From contig CAXAMN010023696.1 of assembly GCA_963970005.1 (NCBI GenBank), positions 664,903-728,902 on the forward strand: DNA of 64,000 nucleotides, written 5' to 3'. Shown here one piece after another: positions 42,282 through 53,676 of this stretch; the stretch's first letter is position 1, and the number at the start of each line of letters is the position of its first letter. Below the pieces are notes generated by a model. It did not search any database and had not been told where the DNA came from. It saw only the letters and a list, made by a program, of their open reading frames with translations. The DNA is from Durusdinium trenchii. Lineage: Eukaryota > Sar > Dinophyceae > Suessiales > Symbiodiniaceae. The position numbers and the translations under genes were made by a program.

Positions 42282-44619
42282 GGTGGGTGTTTTGATTTGT
42301 GGAACCTTGTTAGGCATCGAGGCGGTGGGCGAGGAACAGCTCCGAAGATCGCGCGCGATCTTGAGGGAAGCGCTTTATTTGGCCTGGGGACAATAATCCG
42401 CCGCCGTTCATTGTTTATCAAGTGCACTTTTACAGGAGCGAAGGATAGGTCTTGATTGGGACTTGTTCTACGAGCTGGAAGGACTAGCCCACGTCTTGCT
42501 CCTTGAGCTCGAGAGAGAGAGAGGAGAGAGAGGAGAGATCTCCTGGGCGTTGGCAGACCATAAATGCCATAAACCTCAATTCGGATATTGCAGCTTGTGT
42601 GTATCACCACCGCAGAGCAAGGATCCTTCTTGAAGGAGCGGTATGTAAGGGCTTCACTCAGGGTCGGTCTTTGCTCATGTTTGTGGACTATCATCAAGTG
42701 CTTGACAGGGTGTGATTGATACAGTTCCAGAGGCAAACGTCAGGGCACATCAGTGCAGTTCATATCGAGGCAGGACTTGCAGCCAGGAGTATCTCACGCA
42801 TCATGGGCTGTTGTTTTTACCAGACATACAACGAGAATCAACAAATATAACTTAGTCCCCTGTAACCTTGATATTGCATGACGCCAATTGGACCCAATCC
42901 CTTGAGGGTTTTAAAATGTTATAGCCAAGTCTTTTAGGGCCCGGGTCAGGTCCATGGCGCGCGCCAGGTGAAAATGTTGGACTGAATGTGCAGGAGCTAT
43001 GCTCTGGGTGTTCCATGTCGAGCACAGGTTCTCATCACAAACGTCGTAACAGTACTTCGCTCTGCTGAACGATTGTTTGTCAGGCCCTTAGCAGACTAGC
43101 TAGCGAAGCCAGTTTCTACGTGCAACTTCGCTGGGAGGAACTCTACTCGCACTTGTTGCTACGCTCTTCATGCTTCTTGGTGGCTCTGTTCGTGGTGCAT
43201 CAGCAGAAGAATTCTCTGAGCAGGTGAGCAGAAAAGCTGCGTGCGGAGTGGATATCCGTGACCGATATCACCACATATTTTCTGAGGCGGACACATTCCT
43301 TTGCTTCACGCATCGTTTTGAAACTTGACTGGCTCTGACCTGGCCTGCCCGCTGGGCAGCGTTTGGAATTTGATCCGGCCTATCTCTTTCTTGGGATTGG
43401 TTTGCTATTGGCTCTGCTGTTTTCTTTTGACAGCGGCATTTGTCTGGGGCTGTGAAGTAGTGGATGGAGCAATAGGTTTACTTTAAGAGACGTTTTCCTG
43501 CCTTCGTGTGGGCAAGACATCGTCTCATACAAGCTGCCTTGTGTCAAGACCCGACCTCCTATTGAGATCCTTGCTGCTATTGGTACCGGCGGCGCTGGCA
43601 GCAGGCGGGGCCGCAAAACATGGGAGCGCGCAATCAGCGGTGAGAGAGCCCAAGCAGGATGCTTGGTTTGAAGCCTCTCGCTTCACCGTTCTCGAATCCT
43701 TGCCTTCCTGCGGGAAGGCCTGCCTTTTCAACGCCAACCCGCGGCTGAGACGCAGCCCATCCTTTGCTGCCAGGTTTGTTTGTGGACATTGCCGGCGTTG
43801 CCCTCTTCATCCCACGGGCCCTGGTCCTGGTTGTAGCCTGCAGACGCGCTACGGCGGCTTGAGCGAAAGCCTCTTGGGACAGAGTCTGTGGCCAGGTGAG
43901 AATTCTGTGTTTCGCTTGAAGTCCGCCGTGTACGGTGTATCCCTACAAAGGTGCTTTAATCGTTTCGCCTGTGCGCGCAGATGAGAATGGGCGGACCGTT
44001 CGTTGAGAGGCTCACTAGCAGAGGGCGTTTCTCAGATCCTCATGCAAGTCCTGCGGGCGCAGGTTGCGAGCCATCTGGCCAGAGGATTGATCCAATGGAG
44101 CCGCCGACGACAAGCGACTGCGTCGACTTATGGACCACTTAATAAACCTTGCGCAAAGTTTTGATTTGTCTTAGAAGGATGTAGATAGAAAGGATCGAGC
44201 TGAATATTGCGCCTAACTAAGCCTGCAACATGATTCCGATGCAGACCATGCTATTGAGAACACAGGGAGCACGTCTAGAGGTGTGACTTTTCTTGCGATT
44301 GTGGAACCCAATTCGTTCTTCCCCATCAACTGACCTACTCCACGTCAGACCACCGCGAGCCGATCGACGACTGAGTCAAAATCTTCCCTCAAAAGCTTCC
44401 TGCTTAGAGCTTGATGGAAACTGTGCCAGGTAGACCGATGACCCTTTCCTGCCATCAAGATAACGCGGCGGTAATCCAGAAAGCTGAGGCAGGCCTGAAT
44501 TGAGGCGTGTATCCAAAACATCTCAGTTCATTGTATGAGGTTTCGGAGTCTCCAGATGTGCGACCGGCTCACCAGGAACATGGAACCAGGCCGTTGGCCT
44601 CATGCTTTAAAGCTGCTTT

Positions 44620-44840
44620 GCCAGGTTTGAGCGCGTTCGAGAGTCGTGCGGTTTCCCAACGATTACAGAATGACCCCTTGAAGACCAGGGGGCTCGTCCA
44701 CAAAGAGCCAAACGTTCGGGACCTCAGCAGACTTGTATGCAACATTGGGCTCAAGGCCACGCACGAAAAACGTGTGATTTGTGCAGCTGCCATTGGTGTG
44801 TTTTGACTCTCTGGGTCGCTGGTTGAAACCGCTTTTCAAG
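44620..44840 (+). repeat. Dispersed duplication, copy 2 (partner 42,041-42,281)
   Basis: Same segment as 42,041-42,281 in the same orientation, ending GGGTCGCTGGTTGAAACCGC. Followed by a TA microsatellite. Confidence 0.85.
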
Positions 44841-46140
44841 TATCATATATATATATATTATATACACATCCTTTTTCCCTATGATGGCCTGTCACTGGAG
44901 ACATGGACAAACATCCTAGAACTGAGGCACTCTTTGGGGGATGGCTTTCATTGCTTTTGTGATCACTGCTTGGAGGGAGCACCATCTTGATTTAAATTTA
45001 TCCGCTCTAGACTCTAAGGACTCACCGTTTTTCTTCTTCCGGTGAACAGACGATAGCCTTTTTGTGAAATTGTGTTTGTGGCTGTTTGCAGTACGTTGTG
45101 GGCATACTTGCATGCGAATTGTTTTCAAAAAGTAAAAACCAGTTGCCTGTGTTTGGGCTGCGTTACTTGAAGCCCGATATTTGTCACACACACGAAGATT
45201 ATGACAATGCAGCGAGTCAAAACACCCATGCCGTAGATAGCCCACACGCGTGATCGCAATCGACGGCAAAATCTACAGCCTCGCTTCGGGTTGTGCTCGC
45301 AGACTTGACACAGCACATACATGCAGTGCACCCGAATGTACACTACACATATTATGTCACAACTTTTCAAACTCACTGTGCAACGAGTACAGTACAAGAG
45401 AAAGGTAAAGGTCAAGTGTGGAAGGGAATACAATCTTCGCCCTGAACATCCGAAGAATTGTCGGATTTCCAACAGGTGTCCAGCCTCGCCGGCCTCGCCG
45501 GAGAGCCTGCGAAGGCGAAAAACGACGTTCATCGGCCAGAGCACCGGGTGAGATCGTTGGCACATTTGTAGGTGATCTGCTGATCGTCTGAGGGTTTTAA
45601 GTACGAGGACTGGCAGATTGAGGCGGCCACCCAGAAACATGGCAAAGAAGGAATTGTAGGACAGATTCTTTGATTTGCAGGTGTGGGCCTTCGAGAAAGA
45701 GTTCAGCGAGATTCTTCGTGGCAAAGGCCGGTCTCTCAGAAAACAAAACATTTGAAGTAATTAATATATAAGTACTTATTGGACGCGCCCTCTTGGGGGG
45801 CGGAAGCAACGTAACTCAGCGGCTCCTCAAATCAATTTTCAGTGTTTGCAGCCATTCAGATCAACACAAGCAGATGACAAGCGACATCCGGCCTCATTTG
45901 CATGGAGACGTTTCAAGTTTATTCAGACATGGAACAAGACAAGCTTTCAGATTCACTTGTAAGAACTGTTTGTTCACCGAAAGAGCTTCAGAAAGACCTG
46001 TTGTTTTGACAGGCGAGACCATTCAATTCAGAATCGTTCAGAATCCATAGGTTTGATTGTGAATCGTGAAAGAAACATCCAAGACTTTATCCAACGCGTG
46101 CCTAACGTCTTGCGAGTTATACGCGCGTGAAACATTTATT

Positions 46141-49100
46141 TTTTCGATGGCTCTCCATTTGGACCTCTACTTAGCCAGCGGCCGAGCGGTGTCGATCACC
46201 GTGAGTCACGAGACGTCTCTGTGCGAGCTGAAGGAGATGGCACAACAACACTTTGGGATGGCCATACGGAATCTGGCAGCTTGACTGACGAGTTGAACAC
46301 GGAAATGACTGCTGTGGGGGAACGGCAGATTTTCTTAACAGTAGGGTTCTCCCACCCAGGAAGCAACTTTTTGCCTCCTGTGAGGTGTGAGGGGTTGGAG
46401 CCATCATCTTGTGTTTGTCATCCCTTCATCGGCTGTCATGAGGGTCCTGTGGCAAGGCCAGGACTATTGATTGTGATTTGGGTCATTAAGGAAGCATGAG
46501 AGGCCAATGCCTTTGGAATCAACCTTAGAAATCAGTCATGTGCAGTCTAATTTTAAGCCCAGAATCCAAAGCACTGGCCTAGACAACAAACTTTCATTCT
46601 CTTCCAGATCACTGCTTTTCAGCTCTGTCAACCAAGACGAGGTCTCGTCAGACGGACGTTTGCTGGAAGGTGCTCACACACTAGGTGAGGTTGGCTTGGA
46701 GGATCGCGATGCAGTGACCGTCATTGCGCAAGCGGTGCCATGGCGAAAGAATCAAAGAGACGTCCTGTACATCCCTGCCTTCTCTGTTCCAACTTCCTGC
46801 TATCTCCAAGAGGGGATCAGGGTCAACGCTCCTGGCAGCAGTGAAACAAACAAAACAAACAGAGACTCTGAGGGATTCTCCAGGACTTATCATGACTTAA
46901 CCACTTCAAGTGTTTAAGCTCCTCGTACCTTTGTGGTTGGAGACCACAGGAGACTTCACGAGACCGGAGACCTCCAAAACCGTCGCCGATGTTCGAGGCG
47001 CGCCTGGTGTCCAACCGCGGTTCCTCGGCCTTCGCGATGATCCGGGACGATGGCACGGTGATCACCTGGGGAGCGCCCAGTCGCGGAGGCGACAGCAGCA
47101 GCGTGGAGGAGCAGCTGGTGAAGGTGGGGGCCGGCCCGCACAGCGGCCTGGCCGGCGGTGCCGCCAAAAAGACACAAACAATCATCAAACATCAAAAAGG
47201 GTTCATGAACGAAAGTGGGATTGCTTTGGGATCCTGTACCAAGATGATGTGGTGGGTGACGAAATGTGTGGAGCGGCGTTGACAAATCAAGGAAGACCCT
47301 ACTGAGGACTCTGTAGTGTGACAAGTGAAGGGGCGATGCTTCTTGCTTCGTCCCATGTAAATGTAGGACGGGACGTTTCAGCTGGCTTGGATGCTGCAAG
47401 CCTTTCTTACCCAATTGTTGGTACGGTTGTTTTTGACATAGTGCCGAAGTGGATTTAAGAAGTTGTAAGGACCAGCAGTTGCATGCACATCCCACTTTAG
47501 GAAGGGTGGGGACCCAGCATTTGAATGCACAGTCTTTCAAGATCTTTCAAGCAAGTACAGTGTCTACCATGTTTGAGACTTTAGGAATCTTTAAGATGAG
47601 TTATAAGTAGTTATACATTATCAGCAAATCTTATTAAATACGGCAAGTGTCAACCACCCCATGCCGTACCATGACCCGCTTTCTTCGGCAGCTGACCTGC
47701 ATGTCGCAGCAGGTTCAGCAGGTCAGATCCTCCTGGTGTTCCTTCGCAGCCATCCGAACGGACGGTTCCGTCGTCACCTGGGGCGATCCGAAGTTCGGGG
47801 GTGACAGCAGCATGGTCCAAGCAAAGCTGGTCCGAGTGCAGCTGCTTGGCCAAATGTCCAAAGATGGATTTGCTTCACGTTGGTTCAACCTTTGCGCCCA
47901 GTCAAGAAAGATATGCACGGAAGTGGCTCGAGTAGTGAGTAGTGTTTCTGAGGCTTACTGGTCCGTCTTACTTGGATCGTAGTAGATAAGTTTCCCTAAA
48001 CATCTAGTGTGCGAGCGCTTCTTCAATGAAGCTCCCCCGCCCTCAGGAAGGGTGAGCTTCCTTGAAGAAGCGTGAACTATCCTGCGTCCAGTAGCTAGGA
48101 GCGTACAAGTTTGCCCCTCACTTGATTAAGTAGTAGGGAGGCAGAGCGGGCCTTTAAAAGAACGATTCAACAACATGTGATCGTGGAACTTGCTAAACTT
48201 GACGGATGAGACGCTCTCGGTCGACAAGTGGAATGAGTCAAAGTTCACCAGAAGCACGCGCACACGCATACACACAAAAACATTAGGTTGTTTAGCTGAA
48301 GGTATCCCGATGTGATCGGTACAAACACCTAGCAGATTGGACCTTGAAACAACGAGCAAGGCAGATTGAAGCTTCGAGAAGAGCCTTTGCTGCGTTGCTT
48401 GCAGATGGATCAGTTGTAACGTGGGGAGATCCCGACACTGGCGGCGATAGTAGCGATGTTCAAGAACAGTTAAAGGACATGGGGCCGAGGGTCAGCGTTG
48501 CTACAAATCTGCATATGTGCATATGACTCACTCTTCCTAGTATTCCAATCTAGCTGGCTCCATTGAATGTCCCTGCAAGGATGTTCAACAAATCGAAGCC
48601 TCGTACGGTGCCTTTGCGGCCATACTTGCAGATGGTAGTGTGGTAACTTGGGGTGACATTGATACTGGAGGTGACTGCAGCAAAGTGAAGCCGAAATTGA
48701 AAGGCGTCCGTCAAATCCGAGCCTCTCATGGTTCCTTTGCAGCAATCTTGCCTGAGGGGCGAGTGCTGTGCTGGGGAAATCCGGATATTGATAGCGAAAG
48801 CTGCCAAGTGCCAGAAGGTTTGCGCGATGTTCAACAAATACAAGCTTCAGGACATGCATTTGCTGCCATTCTTGCCGATGGGAGTGTAACTACGTGGGGA
48901 GATCCTGATTTCGGCGGTGATAGCAGCATCGTGAAGGACCAGTTGAGCGATGTTCAGCAGATCATATCTTCCAGGAGGAGAAGGGCTTAAAACTTCAAAC
49001 CTGCAAAGAAAGGGCATGACTTAAAACCCTGAAGGTGATCTAGAACTTCAATACCATAATACCTATGGGTTTTATCTTTCAGTATTTGGCCACGTGCTTC

Positions 49101-50433
49101 TTGCTTTGATTCTTGAAGGTTGGCATAGCAGACTGTGCATGCTCAGCTTTCTTACCGCCTTTTCCCTGGACAGAATGCAATACTTAAGTTAGTTAAGCTG
49201 CTTTTCATAGCATAGGCAGTCTACGAAAATCAATTGATATCAGAGATGCGATACTCTACCAGTTCCCAAGCATCACCACACCATCTACGCACGGTCGAAT
49301 GGTTGAACAATCCAGCATCCACATCCCAGTATGGCCCAGCCATCCGCTGACCCTGCATTGAACTGCTATCCGCATTACAAGCGCAACATCGCACAAACCT
49401 TAGAACTATTTGGGTCACAAGTGGCCACAATAGCTGGAACGACTCCAAATTAGATCCCTACAGGAGAAGGACTCTTGTTTTGTGTGAATCGGAGGTGGGA
49501 TCCCATTGGGATCCCAACATCTAGAATAGAATAGAATGTCTTTGGACTCTCCATCGCCTGAGGGCCTCCCCTCCCCTTGACCGACCTGAGGGCCTTTGCT
49601 GCTTTGCGGCGTGATGGAACTGTCGTTACGTGGGGGGATTTGCTGAATGTGATTCCAGAAAATCTCACCAGTCACTTGGTAAACGTCTTGGAGATTTCTG
49701 CGACGAGTGGAGCGTTTGCAGCCCGCTTAGCGGATGGAAGCGTGGTGACACTTGGACGAAGAGCAATGCATGGGAGTTTCAAGTAATTGTTTGGCCTATT
49801 TGTCGGGTTGTCTTCTGGGATCTTCAACTTCAGTTCACATCAAACCAGAGAGCTGCTTTTCTCGGGCATGGAAGCCCCACCTCTTGGCACCTATGGTAAA
49901 CACCAGCCTTTAAGCTTGCTTGTTGCCACCGAACCAGCGAACGGCACGCCACGCCAATCTCAAGCAGTTTGCGCAGTAAAATGCCAATCTACACTTGGAA
50001 GACGCAATGTAAATCACTTTGCTGAGGACATGGGGACATAGCTACGTTGGTGGAGACAGTCAGGCTGGATCGTCCATCTCCTCGGTGCCATCCAAGTGAA
50101 TGAGCCTCTAAGGGACTGTGTGATGTTTTGTCGGTCTGGGTGAGCCCAAATAGATCCAAATAGGCTGAGCAAAGTCATGTTCTGAATAGAAAGGAATTTC
50201 CCCAGTCTCTACGGCCACCAAGCGGCCGAAACCAACAGGAGGTGTCACATCAGCTTCGGAACGTGCAGCAGCTCAGTGCTTCCAATGGCGCTTTTGCAGC
50301 CTTGCTGGAAGATGGTCAAGTCATCACATGGGGCAGTCCCTACTCAGGCGGTGAATCGGCGGGTCTGCAAGAACGTCTTGGTGCTTGGGATGTGCAGACC
50401 GATGCCAGGAGGGGTGGGGAAGCGGAGCTCTGA
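46141..50433 (+). CDS. Ubiquitin-like plus RCC1-repeat protein (multi-exon)
   Basis: The N-terminus reads MALHLDLYLASGRAVSITV and continues with DGRLLEGAHTLGEVGLEDRD (about 46,645-46,705), a ubiquitin-like beta-grasp pattern. RCC1-type repeats of the dinoflagellate form (FAA-x4-DGSVVTWGDP-x-GGDSS) follow at about 46,989-47,150, 47,710-47,850, 48,365-48,475, 48,580-48,974 (three repeats), 49,591-49,765 and 50,242-50,390. Rejoined repeats place introns 48,476-48,579 and 48,975-49,590, both GA-AG. Proteins of this type are often labelled HERC2-like in dinoflagellates, but no HECT domain is present. The role is unknown: a beta-propeller scaffold is likely. Some exon joins (47.2-47.6 and 49.8-50.2 kb) are unresolved. 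It sits between the two sirtuin halves. Confidence 0.75.
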
Positions 50434-50629
50434 GCTGGAGACCAGAAAAAGCAGGTGAGTGAAGGTGAGGAAAGTCCGGAAAAAACCATGAGACCGCACA
50501 GGCAATGATGGATATTAGGAACTCAGAATCGGAGATGTTTTCACGAAAGCTAGCGAAGCTAGCTGGAGTTACTCTTGCGATAGCAAGGTTTCTTTCGATC
50601 GGGTGCAAATCCTAACCCCTGATTTTTCA

Positions 50630-51065
50630 GGTCGAAGCCCCCCCCCCCGCCCCACCTCCCCTCTCCTCCTCCCACCTTCCTTCTTCCCACCTTCCCTCCC
50701 TCCTCCCTCTTCGCAAGTTCGACTCCGTCCTGTCGTCGCTCTTTGGCATGTGGTTAGCGTTGCGTATCTTGCGACCGCACTCGCTCACTCTCACTCTCAC
50801 TCTCACTCTCACTGTCTCTCTCTCTCTCTCATCCTCACTGTCTCTCTCATCTCTCTCATCTCTCTCTCATCTCTCTCATCTCTCTCTCAACTCTCTCTCA
50901 TCTCTCTCTCTCATCTCTCTCATATCTCTCTCATCTCTCCCTCATCTCTTTCTCATCTCTCTCATATCTCTCTCATCTCTCTCTCCTCTCTCTCTTTCCT
51001 CTCTCTCTCTCTCTCTCCTCTCTGTCTCTCGTCTTTCCGTCTCTCTTCTCTCTCTTCTCTCGCAG
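50630..51065 (+). repeat. Long pyrimidine tract (CCTCCC, then CTCTCAT repeats)
   Basis: Over 400 bp almost free of purines on the + strand: C-rich at the start, then (TCACTC)n, then CTCTCAT/CTCT units. Apparent Ser/Leu-rich frames are products of the repeat. Polypyrimidine mirror sequence of this length can form triplex DNA. Confidence 0.9.
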
Positions 51066-51560
51066 GAGGATCCGGGCAAAGAACCACATATAAAGGACTC
51101 TTCACCCCTGCCTCCAAAAAGAGCGCCGTGTTTTTTCCTACCTCGCTGGCCTCCACTTTCCCATTCTGGAGCGCTAGCTTTCGCCCCCCCCTTGGCCTCA
51201 AGTGATTTTAACCTCGTTTGAATCTCAAGAAATGGACTTACCTGACAATAGGAACTCCTTGTGGTCAAGCCCCTGCCAGGAAGCGAAGACGGACAAGACT
51301 AGATGGGAGCTGCTTAGCGCTGCTGGTGGAGCAATAGACTTTCCGCCCTTTGAATCGAAGCGCGCTATGCATTGTTGCTCGTCGCTGCATCGAAGAAAAA
51401 GGAGTGCACGGTTCGAGAGACGTTCAAATGGGAAAACAACTATTAGGAGGAGGAGCATTGCATCGGATGGCATAGGTATTGGACACCCCCTTTTCGTTCT
51501 CCATAAAGATTCTTCAGGATTGGACGCCTCTTTTGCTTGAACAGTCCATTGATCCGCATT
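51066..51560. other. Unassigned, within the putative sirtuin giant intron
   Basis: Open frames on both strands lack domains. No exon could be linked to either the RCC1 gene or the sirtuin. Confidence 0.35.
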
Positions 51561-52110
51561 GCTGTTGCATAGCCAACACTCGACTGGAATCTCGTATGTT
51601 GACTCATGACCTCTACCAAGGGCCAAATCCTGGGCACTTGGCTTTGGCGAAGTTGGAAGAAGAAGGTTGCATAGTGACCCGGCACGAGATGCACAAAGGC
51701 CTCCCTGTAAAAGTCCTGCACATCATATTTTGTAGGGCATGGTCACTAGATGTCACTAGTGAGCAGAATTTGCTTGTATGCATAAGCAAAAATCTGAGGA
51801 CGGTAAGGACTGCGTAAGGAAACTGATTTTCGGACACGACACCACCCTTTCGTGCGCACGCACGTTTTTGACACCACTCGTTTAAGTTGATCCTAAGCAA
51901 GCTGATTTGCGGGCCCTCATGTCCAGCTTTTGTTGCAGATGTACTCTTCACCGTTCCTGGTTCCTGGATGTTCCTGGTTCCTACGCCATGAACACCCATT
52001 TTCGAGGACATGGTGGTCACCCAGAATGTGGACGGCTTCCACCAAGCTGCGGGCAGTCGAAAAGTGGTGGAGCTTCATGGCAGTGAGGTCCACGCCATTT
52101 GTTTGAACAG
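51561..52110 (+). CDS. Sirtuin, catalytic-core exons
   Basis: An exon around 51,590-51,680 encodes [18 protein letters not shown], matching the SIR2 PN-x-GH-x-AL-x-x-LE element. The exon from about 52,004 encodes [16 protein letters not shown] and VVELHGS, with the NAD-binding TQN-x-D and the catalytic histidine in ELHG. These follow in order what the 41.4-42.0 kb exons encode. The zinc-binding cysteines and the C-terminal FGE segment were not confidently found, though CEPRR near 52,350 might belong. The exact junction between the two exons is unresolved. Activity would be NAD-dependent lysine deacylation. Confidence 0.75.
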
Positions 52111-52193
52111 GCCACTCACGAAGGGCGCCTGTAACGCACCGGAACTCCGCGGAACTCGGGGCGACGAAGTGGATGGCCCCGACAAAGGGACTC

Positions 52194-52245
52194 CTAGTAG
52201 CTTTATTGTTCCTAGTAGTAAGGCCAGGAGCCCCTAGTAGCGTCC
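52194..52245 (-). repeat. CTAGTAG-type repeat patch 5
   Basis: A short patch (CTAGTAGCTTTATTGTTCC, AAGGCCAGGAGCCCCTAG) about 100 bp after the ELHG exon, probably in the next sirtuin intron. Confidence 0.8.
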
Positions 52246-53540
52246 TTTTGTTCGGTCTCAAAGTCTGACGAAGCTGAGGGTGTTTCACTCTCCTTGGGAC
52301 ACACCAAGTTCCCTCGTCCATCGGCCGTCGTCTTCTTCGCCCGCTTCACCTGTGAGCCACGAAGAGTCTCCGGTGTTTGGCTCTTGTGGGAACGGTGGAG
52401 GGCACGCCTCTCTTCAGCTCCAACCAATGTTGATTGATGCACCTTGGATCTTTGTGTTGGTGCTTCGTGGATTCATTCACTGTGTCTCCACCCCTCGGAT
52501 GCTTTTCCATGCTTTTCCTGCACAATCCAACCCTTCCTTGACGCAACACCTATCAAAGCGACATATTTTATACCCGGCCTCCTACACTAAGCGCAGCAGA
52601 TACCTGGTTGTTGTCTTTGTCAGGCTGAATCTCAAATCCCCAGAGACACGGGAGACATTCATCGGCAGTTTCGCCCTTGTGCCCAATTCACTTCCCTCTC
52701 ACTCTGGAGGGCCTGTGGCAAGCGCCTGGAAATGGCGCAACTCTTTGACGGCTCCAAGGCGAGGGAGACGGGAGAAACCTCACAACACAATGGAGCAACC
52801 TCACTTTCTGGAGAAGTCTTCATTGACACCATATGACACCATAATATACTTTGTTTCCGTAGTAAAGAGACAGGTAAATGGAAGAGTGCTAAGTTAAACA
52901 TGTTGCATTCATTTTTTTTCCAAGCCGCAACCAAAGCGACCAAAGCGCTACATGAGATGGCTGATGCTTCATGCAGGCGTTCAACTGAAACGGATGGCCC
53001 TAAGCATTGTGTCTTGCGCTTGAATCGGTGCAATGCGGTGAAACCAACTCTTCAATCACAATTTGAAGCACGATACTGGTCGTACGTTTCAGAACATGTG
53101 TCCAATGTCATGTACATCAGACTGATGACATCTGCACATCAGCTGTCGACCCAGCTGATGCCAGGCCTTCTGGTCACCTGAAGCCAGAGGTTGGGGTCTT
53201 CGATGGCCGGAGGCTGGCTTTGCGCGCAAAGCGCCCTTTGCGCTATTTTGGGGCAGCCAATTGGAATGGAGGAAGGGATCTGGAACGAACAGGGTATTTT
53301 TCGTGATGGAAGCTAGAAGAGATTTATGTCTTTTGGCCTTTATACTTTATACATCTTGTTACACAGTCGATCTGTGGATGTTTGGAGTTTTTTTCTCTTG
53401 CGCAGTGGGCATTATGCCAATGATCTCTTGCGACATTCTGCATGATCGCTGTCAGCTAAATTCGACAAGCTTGTCGTCCAAACAACCGGGGAACGTGCAC
53501 GTACTAAAAACAAGCAACATCAGCCGATGCTTTACATTAT
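52246..53540. other. Unassigned; possible further sirtuin exons
   Basis: Frames near 52,270-52,440 and 52,640-52,830 are open but I could not match them to the sirtuin zinc or FGE region. A hydrophobic frame (53,300-53,420) is not recognised. Confidence 0.3.
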
Positions 53541-53676
53541 AACAAGGGCCTCGCTACTAGTGACAAGGGCATCGGCATCACTACTGTACTAGTAACAAGG
53601 GCATGGCTACTAGTAACAGGGGCACCGCTACTAGTGACAAGGGCATCGCTACTAGTAGCCAGAAGCTACTAGTTTT
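53541..53676 (+). repeat. CTAGTAG-type repeat patch 6 (ACTAGTAACAAGGGCAT form)
   Basis: Five to six units of CTACTAGT(A/G)ACAAGGGCATCG. This is the most regular ACTAGT-type patch in the window. Confidence 0.85.

Larger units (their letters stand above)
42016..46140 (+). other. Putative giant sirtuin intron, first part; possible nested exons
   Basis: Holds a duplicated segment (42,041-42,281 and 44,620-44,840), a GA-rich run near 42,511-42,538 and a TATATA run near 44,847. Two stretches could encode membrane helices: about 43,133-43,205 (GTLLALVATLFMLLGGSVRG) and about 43,776-43,850 (VDIAGVALFIPRALVLVVACR). An open tail ends in TAA near 44,142. They may be exons of an unidentified membrane protein. 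A 158-codon frame (43,508-43,984 +) is not recognised. Confidence 0.3.

Noticed and set aside
45125-45751. 208-codon minus-strand open frame
   Set aside because: Cysteine-rich but without a recognisable domain, start context or neighbours. Composition alone could keep it open, so I could not support it as a gene.
46956-47540. 194-codon minus-strand open frame
   Set aside because: Antisense of an RCC1 repeat exon and its intron.
50603-51205. 200-codon Ser/Leu-rich plus-strand open frame
   Set aside because: Direct translation of the pyrimidine microsatellite.
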